32,260 bases of DNA from Alphaproteobacteria bacterium HGW-Alphaproteobacteria-18 (GCA_002841155.1 PHEH01000020.1:1-32260); one strand, 5' to 3'. Shown: positions 8,782-18,800, numbered from the stretch's first letter. Program-made: numbers and translations. Notes: generated by a model not told the origin, from the letters alone.

Positions 8782-10298
8782 TCTGCTGGTTCCTGAGAGT
8801 AGGTAGGCGCCGCCGCAACGGCCGTTTTGATAAAGGCAAAAAGCTGATCTGCGATATCCGCTTTCAGCGTCTCTTCGTCATAAGGGGAATGTCCGCCCGG
8901 CAGCGCGACCAGACGTACACGGTCCTGCGGGAAGCCATTATGGGTCAGCGCATACTCGGTTCCGAGCAGCGTCGTGGCAAGGTCACGATAGCCGGCAAAG
9001 ACCAGCAGGTTTACGCCTGCCTTCTCCTGCATGAAGCGTGAGAGCATCGGCGCGGAGCTGACATAGAAATTCGGTGATTTTGCAGACGGGCGCCAGTCCC
9101 AGGCAAAATTGGCATCCAGATTGAGAGAGCGGTATTCCTCCCCCCTCTGAAGGCCCGTCATGTCGGCGAGATAGCGGGCAATCTCTTCTGACAGGATGAC
9201 ATTCGAACGGCCAAGACCAAGTGAAGGATCATTTGCAGCGGCAGGCCGGTGCGCATTGACCTCTGGCGAAGGGCGCGGTGACGTCACGGCCGTATTCAGC
9301 CGGCTGACGAGCAGGCCGTCTTCGGCGAGCACATTTTCCAGGAAGAACTGATTATTGACGCGCAGGTTTGCCGCGAGCACATCCTGCGCGGAAAGCCCGG
9401 TCATTGCGGCGATCTTCGCGGCAATAGCGGCTTTTTCTTCGGGCCCGATCCGGTCACCCTTTTGCAGCGCCAGCAGATAATCGCCCTCAGCATAGGCGCG
9501 CGCGATTTCCCAGCTTTCCGCTTCACTGCCTGCCTGGATGCTGGAGCGGCCAAACCGCCAGGCCGTCGCCGCCATCGTCGGCAGCGCAAAGACATGGCCG
9601 AGATCGGTCTGCCCTGCCGCGCTGTCGAGCGCAGGTGATACCATCATCAGGCCGCGCACATTCAGATCACTCACCTTCGCGACAAGATTGGCGAGCCGCG
9701 CCCCGCCATAGCTCTGCCCGGCCAGCACGAGCGGTGCGGCCTGGCGGCCATTCTCGTCCAGCCAGGCGCGGATGTAGCGGTTGACCGCGTCGACATCGCC
9801 TTCAACACTGAGATAGCGCGCCTGCCCGTCCTGAGAATTTGCCAGGCTGAAACCGGTATCGACCGGATCAATGAAGACAAGGTCTGCCGCCTTCAGAACC
9901 GTATACGGATTGTCTGGGAATGCGCCATCTTTCCCCCGCGCCTTTGGCCCGGTGGAGAAATGCAGCGGCGAGGAGGAGGCCCCTGGGCCGCCATTGAACA
10001 GGAACATTACCGGCCGCGCCGCGCGCTCGCAGGCGCAGTCCATCAGATAGGCCGTGCCGGAAATTGTCGCGCTGGCCTGGCCAAGTTCCGGATCAAGCTT
10101 CAGCTCACTCCAGGTCACCGAATAGCTCAGCGGGTCATCGCTGAACCTCTCCTGCACGCTCTGGGCAGGCCCATCGGCAAACACCGTCCAGGCAGACACA
10201 ACGTCAGGCCCCGGCTCCGCCGTAGAGGCACACCCGGCCAGCAGACCCGCCATCGCCGTGGCGGAAAAAAAGATACGTAAGCGAGACATCACGCGCAT
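8778..10298 (-). CDS. S10 serine carboxypeptidase-like lipoprotein (first of three)
   Basis: A predicted periplasmic carboxypeptidase of family S10, which removes C-terminal residues from peptides. The 506-residue product has a lipoprotein signal (LLAGC, Cys23). S10 signatures are FLFNGGPGASSS at about 99-110 (oxyanion region), VFIDPVDTGFS, the nucleophile elbow AGQSYGG with Ser196, Asp439 in GYRDLATT and His470 in LPGGHS. The usual GESYxG is GQSYGG here, with Gln before the serine, which may alter the acidic pH preference typical of S10. Two ATGs (10298, 10289) both have plausible ribosome sites; I took the first, with GGGGAGAG eight bases ahead. It leads a two-gene unit with the amidohydrolase-RidA gene and is divergent from the class V PLP gene. 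Confidence 0.9.
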   Translation of the reverse strand: MRVMSRLRIFFSATAMAGLLAGCASTAEPGPDVVSAWTVFADGPAQSVQERFSDDPLSYSVTWSELKLDPELGQASATISGTAYLMDCACERAARPVMFLFNGGPGASSSPLHFSTGPKARGKDGAFPDNPYTVLKAADLVFIDPVDTGFSLANSQDGQARYLSVEGDVDAVNRYIRAWLDENGRQAAPLVLAGQSYGGARLANLVAKVSDLNVRGLMMVSPALDSAAGQTDLGHVFALPTMAATAWRFGRSSIQAGSEAESWEIARAYAEGDYLLALQKGDRIGPEEKAAIAAKIAAMTGLSAQDVLAANLRVNNQFFLENVLAEDGLLVSRLNTAVTSPRPSPEVNAHRPAAANDPSLGLGRSNVILSEEIARYLADMTGLQRGEEYRSLNLDANFAWDWRPSAKSPNFYVSSAPMLSRFMQEKAGVNLLVFAGYRDLATTLLGTEYALTHNGFPQDRVRLVALPGGHSPYDEETLKADIADQLFAFIKTAVAAAPTYSQEPAE

Positions 10299-10371
10299 CC
10301 CTTAAACTCTCCCCATAGCCGGAAAAATCCTATGCCTATCGGCCGTGCTGAGATAGCCCAACGGGCACATC

Positions 10372-10399
10372 CATGCATATTCACGCCGAGGAATGCATG
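10372..10399. promoter_or_regulatory. imperfect inverted repeat in a divergent promoter region
   Basis: CATGCATATTC (10372-10382) and GAATGCATG (10391-10399) match as an inverted repeat apart from a two-base insertion. The dyad lies between the divergent S10 and class V PLP genes, where an operator serving both could sit. It does not share sequence with the dyad at the Lrp start codon, so I do not assign it to that regulator. Confidence 0.3.
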
Positions 10400-10472
10400 A
10401 TCCATTCGCGCAGTCCCGCTATACTGAACAGATGGATCAGGCGGGGCTTCAACGGCCCAAATGGAGAAATAC

Positions 10473-11729
10473 ATGTCGGAGATCACCCGCCGCAACTGGC
10501 TGGCCCTTGGCGCGGCAACCCTCGCGGGCGCCGCTGCCTGCCGCAGTTCTGCCGCGGCAAGCCCGGCCGCACAGGCCGTGCTGCCGGGCGCCGCGCTGCC
10601 TGATCGTGCAAGCTTCGATCTTGGCGCATCGGTCTATCTCAATGCCGGCTCCCAGCATCCGATCAGCCGGCAGGCGCGCGCCTCGATAGACGCCTACCTC
10701 GACAATCGCAGCGCCCATCCGCCTGGCGGCGCCTATGAACTTGGCAGCAGCCGTGTCCTCGAAAAATTCGCGCGCCTGGTAAACGCCGATGCCGATGAGC
10801 TTACCTTCGTGCAAAGCACCACGACGGGCGAGCAGATGATCGTCCGCTCCCTGATGCTTCCCTCAGAAGGCGCGCGCATTGTCACCGATACGCTTCATTT
10901 CTTCGGGTCGGTGCCACTCTATATGGAGCTTGGCAAGGCGGGCTGCGATGTCGCCTGGGTAGGCCACCGCGATGGCCGCATCTCGCTGGAGGACATGGAC
11001 CGCGCGATTACGCCAGGCACACGCCTTGTCGCGCTCTCGCTCGTCTCCACCGTCAATGGCTTTCAGCACGATCTCAAGGCTATCTGCGATCTTGCCCATG
11101 CGCGCGGCGCGCTCGTCTATGCCGACATCATTCACGCCGCCGGCTGCGTGCCTGTTGACCTGCATGCCAGCGGCGTCGATTTTGCCGCCTGCGCCAGCTA
11201 TAAATGGCTGATGGGGGATTTCGGTCTCGGCTTCCTCTATGTTCGCCGCGGCGCGCGCGAGGCTCTGACGCGCACCCAATATGGCTATTATGGCGTCGGC
11301 CGGTTTACCAGCCATGTATACCCGCTCGATCCTCCGGGTGAGGAGGTTGCCAGCTACGCCTTTGAGGATACGGCCACCGGCCTCTTCGCGCTCGGCACTT
11401 ATTCGCATACGACGATTGCCCTGCTGAACGCCTCGCTCGATTATATTGCCGCCCTTGGCACCGGCGCCATCCAGCAGCACGCCCTCCCGCTGACGGCGCG
11501 CCTGAAGGACGGCCTGCGGACGCAAGGCTATGATCTGCTGACACCCGAAGAAAGCAAGACGCCACTCGTCGCCTGCGCCTATCAGGATGCCCGCGCGCGC
11601 CTCGGGCCGAAGCTGAAAGCGGCGGGCATCACAACCACCGTCTCGGCAAACCGTTTCCGGCCGTCAGTGTCCGTTTTCAACACGATGGACGATATCGAGA
11701 TATTCCTGGCCACCATCGGGCCTGCCTGA
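10473..11729 (+). CDS. Tat-signal class V aminotransferase-fold PLP enzyme (epimerase/desulfurase-like)
   Basis: A fold-type I PLP enzyme of the aminotransferase class V superfamily (isopenicillin N epimerase/cysteine desulfurase-like), 418 residues. The N-terminus TRRNWLALGAATLAGAAA is a twin-arginine signal, so the enzyme should be folded with PLP in the cytosol and then exported. Catalytic features are Lys244 in SYKWLMGDFGLGF (Schiff-base lysine) and YADIIHAAG with Asp218 and His221 contacting PLP. The ATG at 10473 is preferred over one at 10461 because GGAGA lies five bases before it; the earlier one lacks a site and would only extend the signal. The reaction is unknown; an amino-acid racemase/epimerase or lyase role fits its peptidase neighbours. 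It converges with the second S10 gene, four bases away. Confidence 0.85.
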   Translation: MSEITRRNWLALGAATLAGAAACRSSAAASPAAQAVLPGAALPDRASFDLGASVYLNAGSQHPISRQARASIDAYLDNRSAHPPGGAYELGSSRVLEKFARLVNADADELTFVQSTTTGEQMIVRSLMLPSEGARIVTDTLHFFGSVPLYMELGKAGCDVAWVGHRDGRISLEDMDRAITPGTRLVALSLVSTVNGFQHDLKAICDLAHARGALVYADIIHAAGCVPVDLHASGVDFAACASYKWLMGDFGLGFLYVRRGAREALTRTQYGYYGVGRFTSHVYPLDPPGEEVASYAFEDTATGLFALGTYSHTTIALLNASLDYIAALGTGAIQQHALPLTARLKDGLRTQGYDLLTPEESKTPLVACAYQDARARLGPKLKAAGITTTVSANRFRPSVSVFNTMDDIEIFLATIGPA

Positions 11730-11733
11730 AGCG

Positions 11734-13323
11734 CTATTTTCCCAGGAAACGCCGCAGGTCACTGGAAAACGCCTCAGACGTTCCGCCCAGATACAGCATA
11801 TGTCCGGACTCATAATCGGTAAACGTCACGCGATCCTGTGGCAGGCCGGCAGCGGTAATCGAAGCGCGCGCGTCGGCCGGCGTTGTCACGAGATCATAAT
11901 AACCCGACGCCACCAGCACCCGCAGGTCCGGGTTGCGGCGCATCGCCCAGGCAAGATCGGTGGCATAGCTTTGCCCCTCGGCGACGCCCTTGCGCGTCCA
12001 GTTCCAGCCAAACAGCAGTTCCCGCCAGCGGATGGAGGCATAGGGCCGCCCCATGCGGACATCGAGATCATCCCGGAGCATCTGATGGAAGGCAGCAATG
12101 AAGCCCGGCACATAGCGCGTCATCGCCGGATCATCCGCCACCGGATCACCTCCGCTGTTGGCCAGCGGCAGTGTATAACGGCTGTCATACATGCCGATTT
12201 CCAGGCCGCGCCCGCGCAAGGCGATCTTGGCATAGCTGCGCTCATCGATATGGAGGTCGTCTCCGATATCGCTCTCAGATACGCCGGTCATGCGGCTGAT
12301 ATCCTGAAGCACCTGAACGCGGGTCTCTGAGGCGAGCGTGCCGGCCAGATGCTGGCGCAGGGCGGGCTCATAGGTTTGGCGCGCATAGGTTTCGGCGGCC
12401 TTGTAAACTTCGGTGATGCCGCCGGGCGGCACCTCGACCAGTCCGTGAAAGGCCGATGTCGCGGCGATGCCCGGCAGGGCGCGCGCCTGCTTGGCCGCGA
12501 GTGTGCCGGCCGCCACCTCGGCGTCGCCATCCCGGCGCGCATCCAGCGTGGTTCCCAGAAGGATGATCCCGTCAAGCGTGATCCCGCGCATCAGTCCGGT
12601 ATAGATCGGCCCGCCCATAAGCGCGCGCGGCAAGACCGCCGCGCGGATGGAGCCATAGCTTTCGCCCAGCACATATTTTGGCGCGTTCCACCGGCCATAT
12701 TCGCTGAGCCAGAGCTCGATGAACTGCGCCACGGCTTCGGCATCTTCATCGACGCCCCAGAATGTCCTGGGGTCTGTGCCGTTCAGCGGCACGCTGAAGC
12801 CGGTCCCGACCGGATCGATGAACACCAGGTCGGCAACATCCAGAATGCTGTTGGGATTATCTTCCAGGCCAAAAGGCGGCACATTCGACGGATTTACGTC
12901 TGCGTCCAGAACAACCCGGCGCGGACCGATGGCGCCCATATGTATCCAGATTGACGCCGATCCCGGCCCGCCATTGAACACGAACACGACCGGGCGCGCG
13001 GCATTCTGAATATCCGTACGCAGATAGGTGAAGGAGAAGATGCTGGCTGTCGGATTTCCATCCATATCCCGCAGCCAGGTATCCCCGGCAATGGCAGTAT
13101 AGGAAACCATCTCCCCATTGGCGGTGAAGCTGTACTCTGTCACGCGGCGATAGGGCGCCGGTTCCGCAGCCATCGCGGCAGGCGTTGAAACAGGCGCTGC
13201 GGCCGGGGCCAGCGCCGGAACCTCAGCGGGCGCGACCGTTTGCGCGCCGGTCTGCGCGCAGCCATTGAGCGCCAGCAAAGCCACAGCGGCGCACCCGCTG
13301 GCAAAAAGCCTGAAACGCATCAT
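11734..13323 (-). CDS. S10 serine carboxypeptidase-like lipoprotein (second of three)
   Basis: Family S10 carboxypeptidase, 529 residues. The signal peptide ends at a lipobox-like NGC (Cys22) and is followed by an Ala/Pro-rich spacer to about residue 58, suggesting a tethered periplasmic enzyme. Motifs are FVFNGGPGSASIW at about 114-126, VFIDPVGTGFS, the canonical LGESYGS with Ser222, Asp477 in GYYDLVTTP and His508 in YESGHM, a full Ser-Asp-His triad. The start codon at 13323 overlaps the stop of the upstream cyclodeaminase gene (ATGA), so the two are translationally coupled. It is more like the third S10 gene than the first: both have LGESYG and a WxHxGAxGP segment after the NGGP loop, which supports local duplication followed by divergence. 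Confidence 0.93.
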   Translation of the reverse strand: MMRFRLFASGCAAVALLALNGCAQTGAQTVAPAEVPALAPAAAPVSTPAAMAAEPAPYRRVTEYSFTANGEMVSYTAIAGDTWLRDMDGNPTASIFSFTYLRTDIQNAARPVVFVFNGGPGSASIWIHMGAIGPRRVVLDADVNPSNVPPFGLEDNPNSILDVADLVFIDPVGTGFSVPLNGTDPRTFWGVDEDAEAVAQFIELWLSEYGRWNAPKYVLGESYGSIRAAVLPRALMGGPIYTGLMRGITLDGIILLGTTLDARRDGDAEVAAGTLAAKQARALPGIAATSAFHGLVEVPPGGITEVYKAAETYARQTYEPALRQHLAGTLASETRVQVLQDISRMTGVSESDIGDDLHIDERSYAKIALRGRGLEIGMYDSRYTLPLANSGGDPVADDPAMTRYVPGFIAAFHQMLRDDLDVRMGRPYASIRWRELLFGWNWTRKGVAEGQSYATDLAWAMRRNPDLRVLVASGYYDLVTTPADARASITAAGLPQDRVTFTDYESGHMLYLGGTSEAFSSDLRRFLGK

Positions 13324-14279
13324 CCTGCCCTCCCCTGACGGATCGTCTGGTAAACATGATAACCCGAGGCGATATCCTGCACGATATGCCCCAGAGATTT
13401 ATAGATCGTGATGTCACCGGACCCTGTCCGCCCGGCAACGGCGCCGAGCAATACGTCACCGATTTCGCCCAGAAGATGGCTCTCTGCCACCGCTCCGCTG
13501 GCAATCGCATGGCGGATCTCCGACCCCTGCGCCAGTACGGAAGTCCGCGAATCCGCATAGAAGCGCGCAGCCGAGACCAGCGTATCATCAATCTCGCGCG
13601 GCCCGTCAAAGCTGGAACCGACAACATTCACATGCGCGCCGGGGCTCAGCATGCCTGCGGTCAGAATAGGTTGCGCCGCCCCGGTGACCGTGCAGATCAC
13701 ATCCGCGTCAGCCACAGCATCACCAACGTCCGCGTAGCTCGAGCATACAATACCTGTCTGCTTACGGACCTTTTCGGCCAGCGCCTGCGCGCGTTCTGGG
13801 CTGCGGCCCCAAATCCGGATATCATAAAACGAGCGCACGGCCGGCAGAGCGCAGGCATGGTGCCAGGCCTGCTCGCCCGTGCCGAGGATAGCCAGCACAC
13901 GGGCCTCTTTCCGTGCCAGAACATCGGTTGCCATCGCGCTGGCACTGGCCGTGCGGATCGCCGTGATCATGCCCGCCTCCAGCTGGCAGAGCGGCGCGCC
14001 GGTTTCAGGATCAAAGATCACCACAGCGCCCTGATGCGAAGGCGGCCCGCCCTCGGCGCGATGGGGCGTCACCGAGATCAGCTTGGACCCAAACGGACCG
14101 CCGGGACCGAGAGTGCCGGCCATGATACCGAACATCCGCCCCTCTTCCAGCGGCAGGATCTGGCGCAGCATCTGCTGCGTCCCTCCGGTGGAAAGGCGGG
14201 TCATGGCTTCCCGTATCACCTCGATACAGCTGGCATAGCTCAACGCTTGCCGGATTTCGTCAGCGCCGATGAAGATCAC
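13320..14279 (-). CDS. ornithine cyclodeaminase/mu-crystallin family protein
   Basis: A cytosolic NAD(P)-dependent enzyme of the ornithine cyclodeaminase/mu-crystallin family, 319 residues. Members deaminate and cyclise ornithine to proline, reduce cyclic ketimines such as delta-1-pyrroline-2-carboxylate, or dehydrogenate alanine. Visible features are Lys66 (FGSKLISV) and Arg109 (AIRTASASAMAT) at the substrate site, the Rossmann loop LAILGTGEQAW at about 129-139, ADVICTVTG, and the C-terminal GSGDITIYKSLGHIVQD. There is no signal peptide, unlike its secreted neighbours. It sits between two S10 peptidase genes with four-base overlaps on both sides, so all three should be made together. A ketimine-reducing or cyclodeaminase role on a peptide-derived amino acid is plausible; the exact substrate cannot be read from sequence. 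Confidence 0.92.
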   Translation of the reverse strand: MIFIGADEIRQALSYASCIEVIREAMTRLSTGGTQQMLRQILPLEEGRMFGIMAGTLGPGGPFGSKLISVTPHRAEGGPPSHQGAVVIFDPETGAPLCQLEAGMITAIRTASASAMATDVLARKEARVLAILGTGEQAWHHACALPAVRSFYDIRIWGRSPERAQALAEKVRKQTGIVCSSYADVGDAVADADVICTVTGAAQPILTAGMLSPGAHVNVVGSSFDGPREIDDTLVSAARFYADSRTSVLAQGSEIRHAIASGAVAESHLLGEIGDVLLGAVAGRTGSGDITIYKSLGHIVQDIASGYHVYQTIRQGRAG

Positions 14280-15811
14280 TCGCCCGCACCTTCATCAGCC
14301 CAGCCGCGAACCCAGCTGCGTATATCCTCGCCGAACGCCTGCGCGGAGGCATCCACCGAATAGGCCATATGCCCGCCGATATACTTTCCGCTCCGCACAC
14401 GGTCCATTGGCCAATCAGACTGATCGGCCAGATAGTCTGCCGCGCCTACGGTCGTCATCGTGTCATGATAGCCGGTGCCGACAAAGACACGGAAGTTCTG
14501 GAATGCCTTGAATGCCGCGCCAATCCGCTCAGCATAGGCAAAATGCCCAAAAGGCGAGGCCGCTCCCCAGTTCCAGCTGTCAAATCCCGGTCCAGCGCTG
14601 AAGCTCTCTCTGTATCCGTCCAGCGGCACATCCTCAAACGTTTCGGAGAAATAGGCCGCAAACAGCTTCGAATAGGCCTTCTGCAAGATGTCAGAAGGAT
14701 CGCTTCGACCATCACCAAGGGGACCAGTATAGCGCCCATCACTCCGCCCAAGGATCAAGCCGTTGCCCTTGAGCAGCTCAACGCGGAACTGCTCCTTTGA
14801 AATGCGCAGACGGTTCTCGACATAATAGGCCGCCGGAATGCCGGTAAAGGCTTCCAGCTTGCCGGCCATGTCGGCCAGCTCTTCCGGTGTGATCCGCTGC
14901 CCCTTGAACAGCGCGCCCAGATACTCCTCTTCGCCAAATGCCTGCGCCTGCGCGATGAAGTCCTCAAAGGAGCGCCCTTCCTTGTCTACCGCGCCAACAT
15001 CCCAGGCGATCGCCGCCAGCGTCGGAAGTGATGCGATATAGCTCAGGATATTCTGCCTGCGCTGGGAATATTCGATGATGTTGACCGCCTGCCCCATCAG
15101 GAACACGCCCTCAAGGTTCAGCTTGCCGGCTTCGGCGATCTGCCCGGCGGCTTCGGCCGCGCGATGCGTGCCATAGCTTTCGCCGAGAATGAACACCGGA
15201 GCATCAAGCCGGTCATGCTTCTCCAGCCAGGCCTGCGCAAAGGCGACAAACTGCTCCGCATCCGTCCGTACAGAGAAGTATTTGGAATCATCCCCGCCTT
15301 CGGCCACACGGCTGAAGCCGGTGGAGGCGGGATCGAAGAATACCAGGTCGGCCACGTCGAGCGGAGAATGTGGATTGGCCACCAGTGCATAGTCCTCAAG
15401 CGGCGCGCTGAGATCGTCCGGCGCAGATACCCGCTGCGGTCCAAGCGCCCCGATATGCAGCCAGAGGGAAGCAGAAATCGGCCCGCCATTGAAAATGAAC
15501 AACACCGGCCGCTCTGTGTGCGGCGCGCCTGTGTCAGCAACATAGGAAATGGTAACAAGATCGGCGGGTGGCAGATCGCCCTCCGGCGCAATCTGTATCC
15601 GCTCGATCGCCGCGGTATAGTCAATTGCCGTTCCGGCGAAGACGCCGTGGCCGCGGACTGCACTGTCCTGCAACAGGAGCGGCGCCGAGACAGCAAGAGG
15701 CCCCGCAAGCGAGGCCTCCGCCGGGGGTGTGACAGGCTGCGCACTGACGCAGCCTGCCAGAATGGTTCCTGCCGATACACAATAAAGAAGGCGCCTGAGT
15801 ATAGTATTCAT
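14276..15811 (-). CDS. S10 serine carboxypeptidase-like lipoprotein (third of three)
   Basis: Family S10 carboxypeptidase, 511 residues, with a lipoprotein signal (ILAGC, Cys21). The triad is complete: Ser212 in LGESYGT, Asp450 in GYHDTMTT and His481 in IGGHMA. The oxyanion-region loop reads FIFNGGPISAS, with isoleucine where the family normally has glycine (NGGPGS), which could change access to the C-terminal side of the substrate or activity. The stop overlaps the start of the cyclodeaminase gene by four bases. The start at 15811 lies 50 bases after the TonB-receptor stop with GGAGG upstream, so it may be read through from the receptor or from a weak local promoter. Export of an S10 triple set suggests different C-terminal specificities. 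Confidence 0.92.
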   Translation of the reverse strand: MNTILRRLLYCVSAGTILAGCVSAQPVTPPAEASLAGPLAVSAPLLLQDSAVRGHGVFAGTAIDYTAAIERIQIAPEGDLPPADLVTISYVADTGAPHTERPVLFIFNGGPISASLWLHIGALGPQRVSAPDDLSAPLEDYALVANPHSPLDVADLVFFDPASTGFSRVAEGGDDSKYFSVRTDAEQFVAFAQAWLEKHDRLDAPVFILGESYGTHRAAEAAGQIAEAGKLNLEGVFLMGQAVNIIEYSQRRQNILSYIASLPTLAAIAWDVGAVDKEGRSFEDFIAQAQAFGEEEYLGALFKGQRITPEELADMAGKLEAFTGIPAAYYVENRLRISKEQFRVELLKGNGLILGRSDGRYTGPLGDGRSDPSDILQKAYSKLFAAYFSETFEDVPLDGYRESFSAGPGFDSWNWGAASPFGHFAYAERIGAAFKAFQNFRVFVGTGYHDTMTTVGAADYLADQSDWPMDRVRSGKYIGGHMAYSVDASAQAFGEDIRSWVRGWADEGAGE

Positions 15812-15847
15812 GGTGGCTGGCGCCTCCGATTGTTGCAGGTTCTTTAT

Positions 15848-15853
15848 ATTATA
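15848..15853 (-). promoter_or_regulatory. possible -10 element (TATAAT) before the S10-cyclodeaminase-S10 genes
   Basis: On the minus strand the short gap after the TonB-receptor stop contains an exact TATAAT, followed by TATAAAG. I see no good -35 element at normal spacing, so this is only a candidate for a local promoter that would let the three downstream genes be expressed independently of the receptor. Confidence 0.25.
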
Positions 15854-15861
15854 CCCGAATT

Positions 15862-18800
15862 CTAGAAGCGGTAGTTCACGCCTGCAAAGTAACGCCGGCC
15901 CAGGATATCCCCATGAACGAAGGTCGGATAGGACGGCCCTTCATTGAAGATGTTGGTAACACCCGCGCGCAGCGTCAAGCCGTCCCGGATCTCATAGAGC
16001 CCCGAAAGCGAGTGAACATAGTTGGCATCAATCTCCGGGTTCGGATTGTTCTCGATGGTCGCATCCGGCACCGCCAGCACGTCATCCAGATAATCCATCT
16101 GATAGCTCAGGCGCAGCGGGCCGTTGGAATAGCCCGCATTGAAACGCGCCGTCCAGTCAGGACGCTGCACTGTATTGTCCGAACGTGTGAAGGTCGTGCC
16201 CGTGACTGACGTGGTGAGTTCAGCCATGTGGGTCGCTTCCAGGCCAAGGGTCACATTGCCCGTCGCGCCGCTGAAGAGGTCGTTCACGTCGAAGCCGTAG
16301 TTCACATAATAGACTTCGCCGCGGAACTTGATCTGACCTGCATTGAACGTCGTTGTGCGGCCGGTGGCTGTTGTGCCCGCCGGGTTGGAGCCATCGGCCG
16401 TTTGCAGGCGCGTGAAGGCCGAACAGATCGCCGCCGGCTGGGGCGTGCTGTCATAGCAGGTTGCCATGAAATCGGCCGTCGTGAACGCCGAGAGGCCATC
16501 GGTGAGATCAATCTCGATCCGGTCAGCCGCAATAGTCAGGCCTGGCACGATGAAGTTGTCGAACACGATACCAAAAGTGGTCGTCTCGGAAACTTCGTTC
16601 AGCAGCTCCGGGTTACCGCCCGTCAACACGCTGGTAACCGTGAAGTTTTCGGCCGGGTTCTGGAAGGTGGCCAGATCACCATATTGCGGATTGGCGGCCC
16701 ACTCAGCTTCGCAATTGGCGCGGCGCACGGCCGGGTTGGGTCCAGCATTGATCCGGTCTGCGTCACATGGGTCAAACCCGCCATTCGCCAGGATTGTGTT
16801 CTGCGGGGCAAACAGCTGTTCGAGCGTCGGTGCACGGAAGTTCCGGCTACGGGTCGCCCGGAATGTCACGCCATCGACGATTTCCCAGCGCGAACCTGCG
16901 CTCCAGACCGATTCTTCACCGGCAATGGAGTTATCGACGAAACGGTAGGTACCGCTGAAGTCCAGCGCTTTGACGCCGGGCAAGGTCAGTCCGCCACCAA
17001 AGATCGGCACGAGCACCTCGGCCGAATATTCGTTGGTGTTGTATTTGCCGGAGCTTTCCTCCTGCATGGCGCCTGTTCCGACAAGGCCCTGCTGGTTTGC
17101 CAGGAACGGCGTAAAGGTCGCTTCTTCACGGCGATGCTCATAGGCAAGCACCACATCCACCGGGCCGGCCGGCAGCGTGAACAGTTGCGTGCCAATGGTC
17201 GCCAGCAGGTCAACCTGCTCGTTGGCAAATTCATTGCCGCTCAGGACAGAAACATAGCGGGAAGCTGCCTCGCTGATATTGCCGGCACCAAACGGGTTGA
17301 GCGGCGCGCAGCTTGGATCATCATTGCTCGGATCAGCATCCGCATTCACGGCGCAGACGATCTCACCTGCCCCATTGCGCACGGCGTTTACAGCACGGTT
17401 GAACTTCAGGAAGTCTGCTTCCCAGCGGCTCTGCTTGCCGCGCACATCCGCGAAGCTGGCCGAAGCGGTCCAGTAGAAATTGCGGCCGGACGCCTCAAAG
17501 TCGCCCTCAAAACCGCCCAGCACACGCCAGGTCGTCGTTTCGTTTTCCTGAATGTTGCTCGGGAAGAGATCGTCATAGAAATGGCGTGACAGCCAGAGAC
17601 CGCCGCCCGAAGCAAAGCCGGGATTGGCCGCGCTCAGCGTATCGATCGCCGATTGCGACAGGAATGGGTTGGCATTCGTGAACCGGATCGCGCCCGAAGA
17701 CACGCTGGTCTGGTTCAGAACAGAACGAGCATAGCCCTGCGGAACGCTTTCGCCCGTGGTTTGCGCGTATAGCACCTCGGTATTGAAGCGCAGATTGTCG
17801 GAAATGTCGTAATGGGCAAGCAGGTTGCCGGTGAACCGCTCAACGCCGGTACGCAGGCCGGCAAGGTCGCTGTAGCGTGTCCCGTCGCCACCTTCAGCAA
17901 ACGGAATACCCAGAATATTGCCTGGATTATAGGCGATGACCGAACCATCGGGCGCAAACTGCGCCGGCGTGCCGCCCACCTGGGTCAGGAAGTTCGGCGG
18001 CGGCGCGGGCGCGCTGAAGATCACGCCATTGCCGTTGAAGTTCCAGAAATAGGCCGGGAGGATTTCCCGCAGCGACGGGATACCGTCATTCGGGCCCGTA
18101 TCGGCCGGGTTGCCCTGCGTGATCCGTGAACGGCCGGATTCCGGGAAATCACTGAAGCGCAGCAGAGGCGTCGAGGACGTCTCGAGGTTCACCGCGATAT
18201 TGCCGCGGCCATTGTCGAAATTCTGACCTGCCGTTATCCGGCCGGTGAAATTCTCGTAATTTCCCAGCTCATTGTCGCCATATTGCAGGTCAAGCTCGAG
18301 ACCTTCGAAATTGTCCTTGAGGATGTAGTTCACAACCCCGGCAATGGCGTCTGAACCATAGACGGCCGCGCCGCCTGCCTGCACCACTTCAATCCGGCTG
18401 ATCAACCCGGTGGGGATGATGTTGGCGTCAACCTGCGCGTCGCCAAGCCCGCTGGACGTCGTCGCAAAACGCCGCCCGTTGACCAGCGTCAGCGTGCGTC
18501 CGGTGCCAAGGCCGAAGAGTTCCGGATATTGCTGGCCCGAGCCGGAGTTGGAGCCGTCGCCTGCCGCCTGGTTCAGCTGAGGGCGCAGCGAGGTGATTTC
18601 GTTGAGCGCGTCGCCCGCGCTGATCAGGCCGCGCTCCTGGAAGGCGGCCTCCCCGAAGGTGACGACCGGCGCCGGTGTGGAGGCGACATCGCGGCGGATA
18701 CGCGAACCGGTGATGACGACCGTTTCCAGCGTCGCGGTTGCGTCCTCACCGGCCGGCACGGTGGCCACGACATCATCCTGCTCCTGCGCAGCGCCCAGCG

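Noticed and set aside
15913..17589. Long open frames on the plus strand opposite the TonB-receptor gene
   Set aside because: They mirror the codon pattern of a strongly supported gene in GC-rich DNA and encode Arg/Gly/Ala-rich sequences with no domain; no ribosome site supports them.
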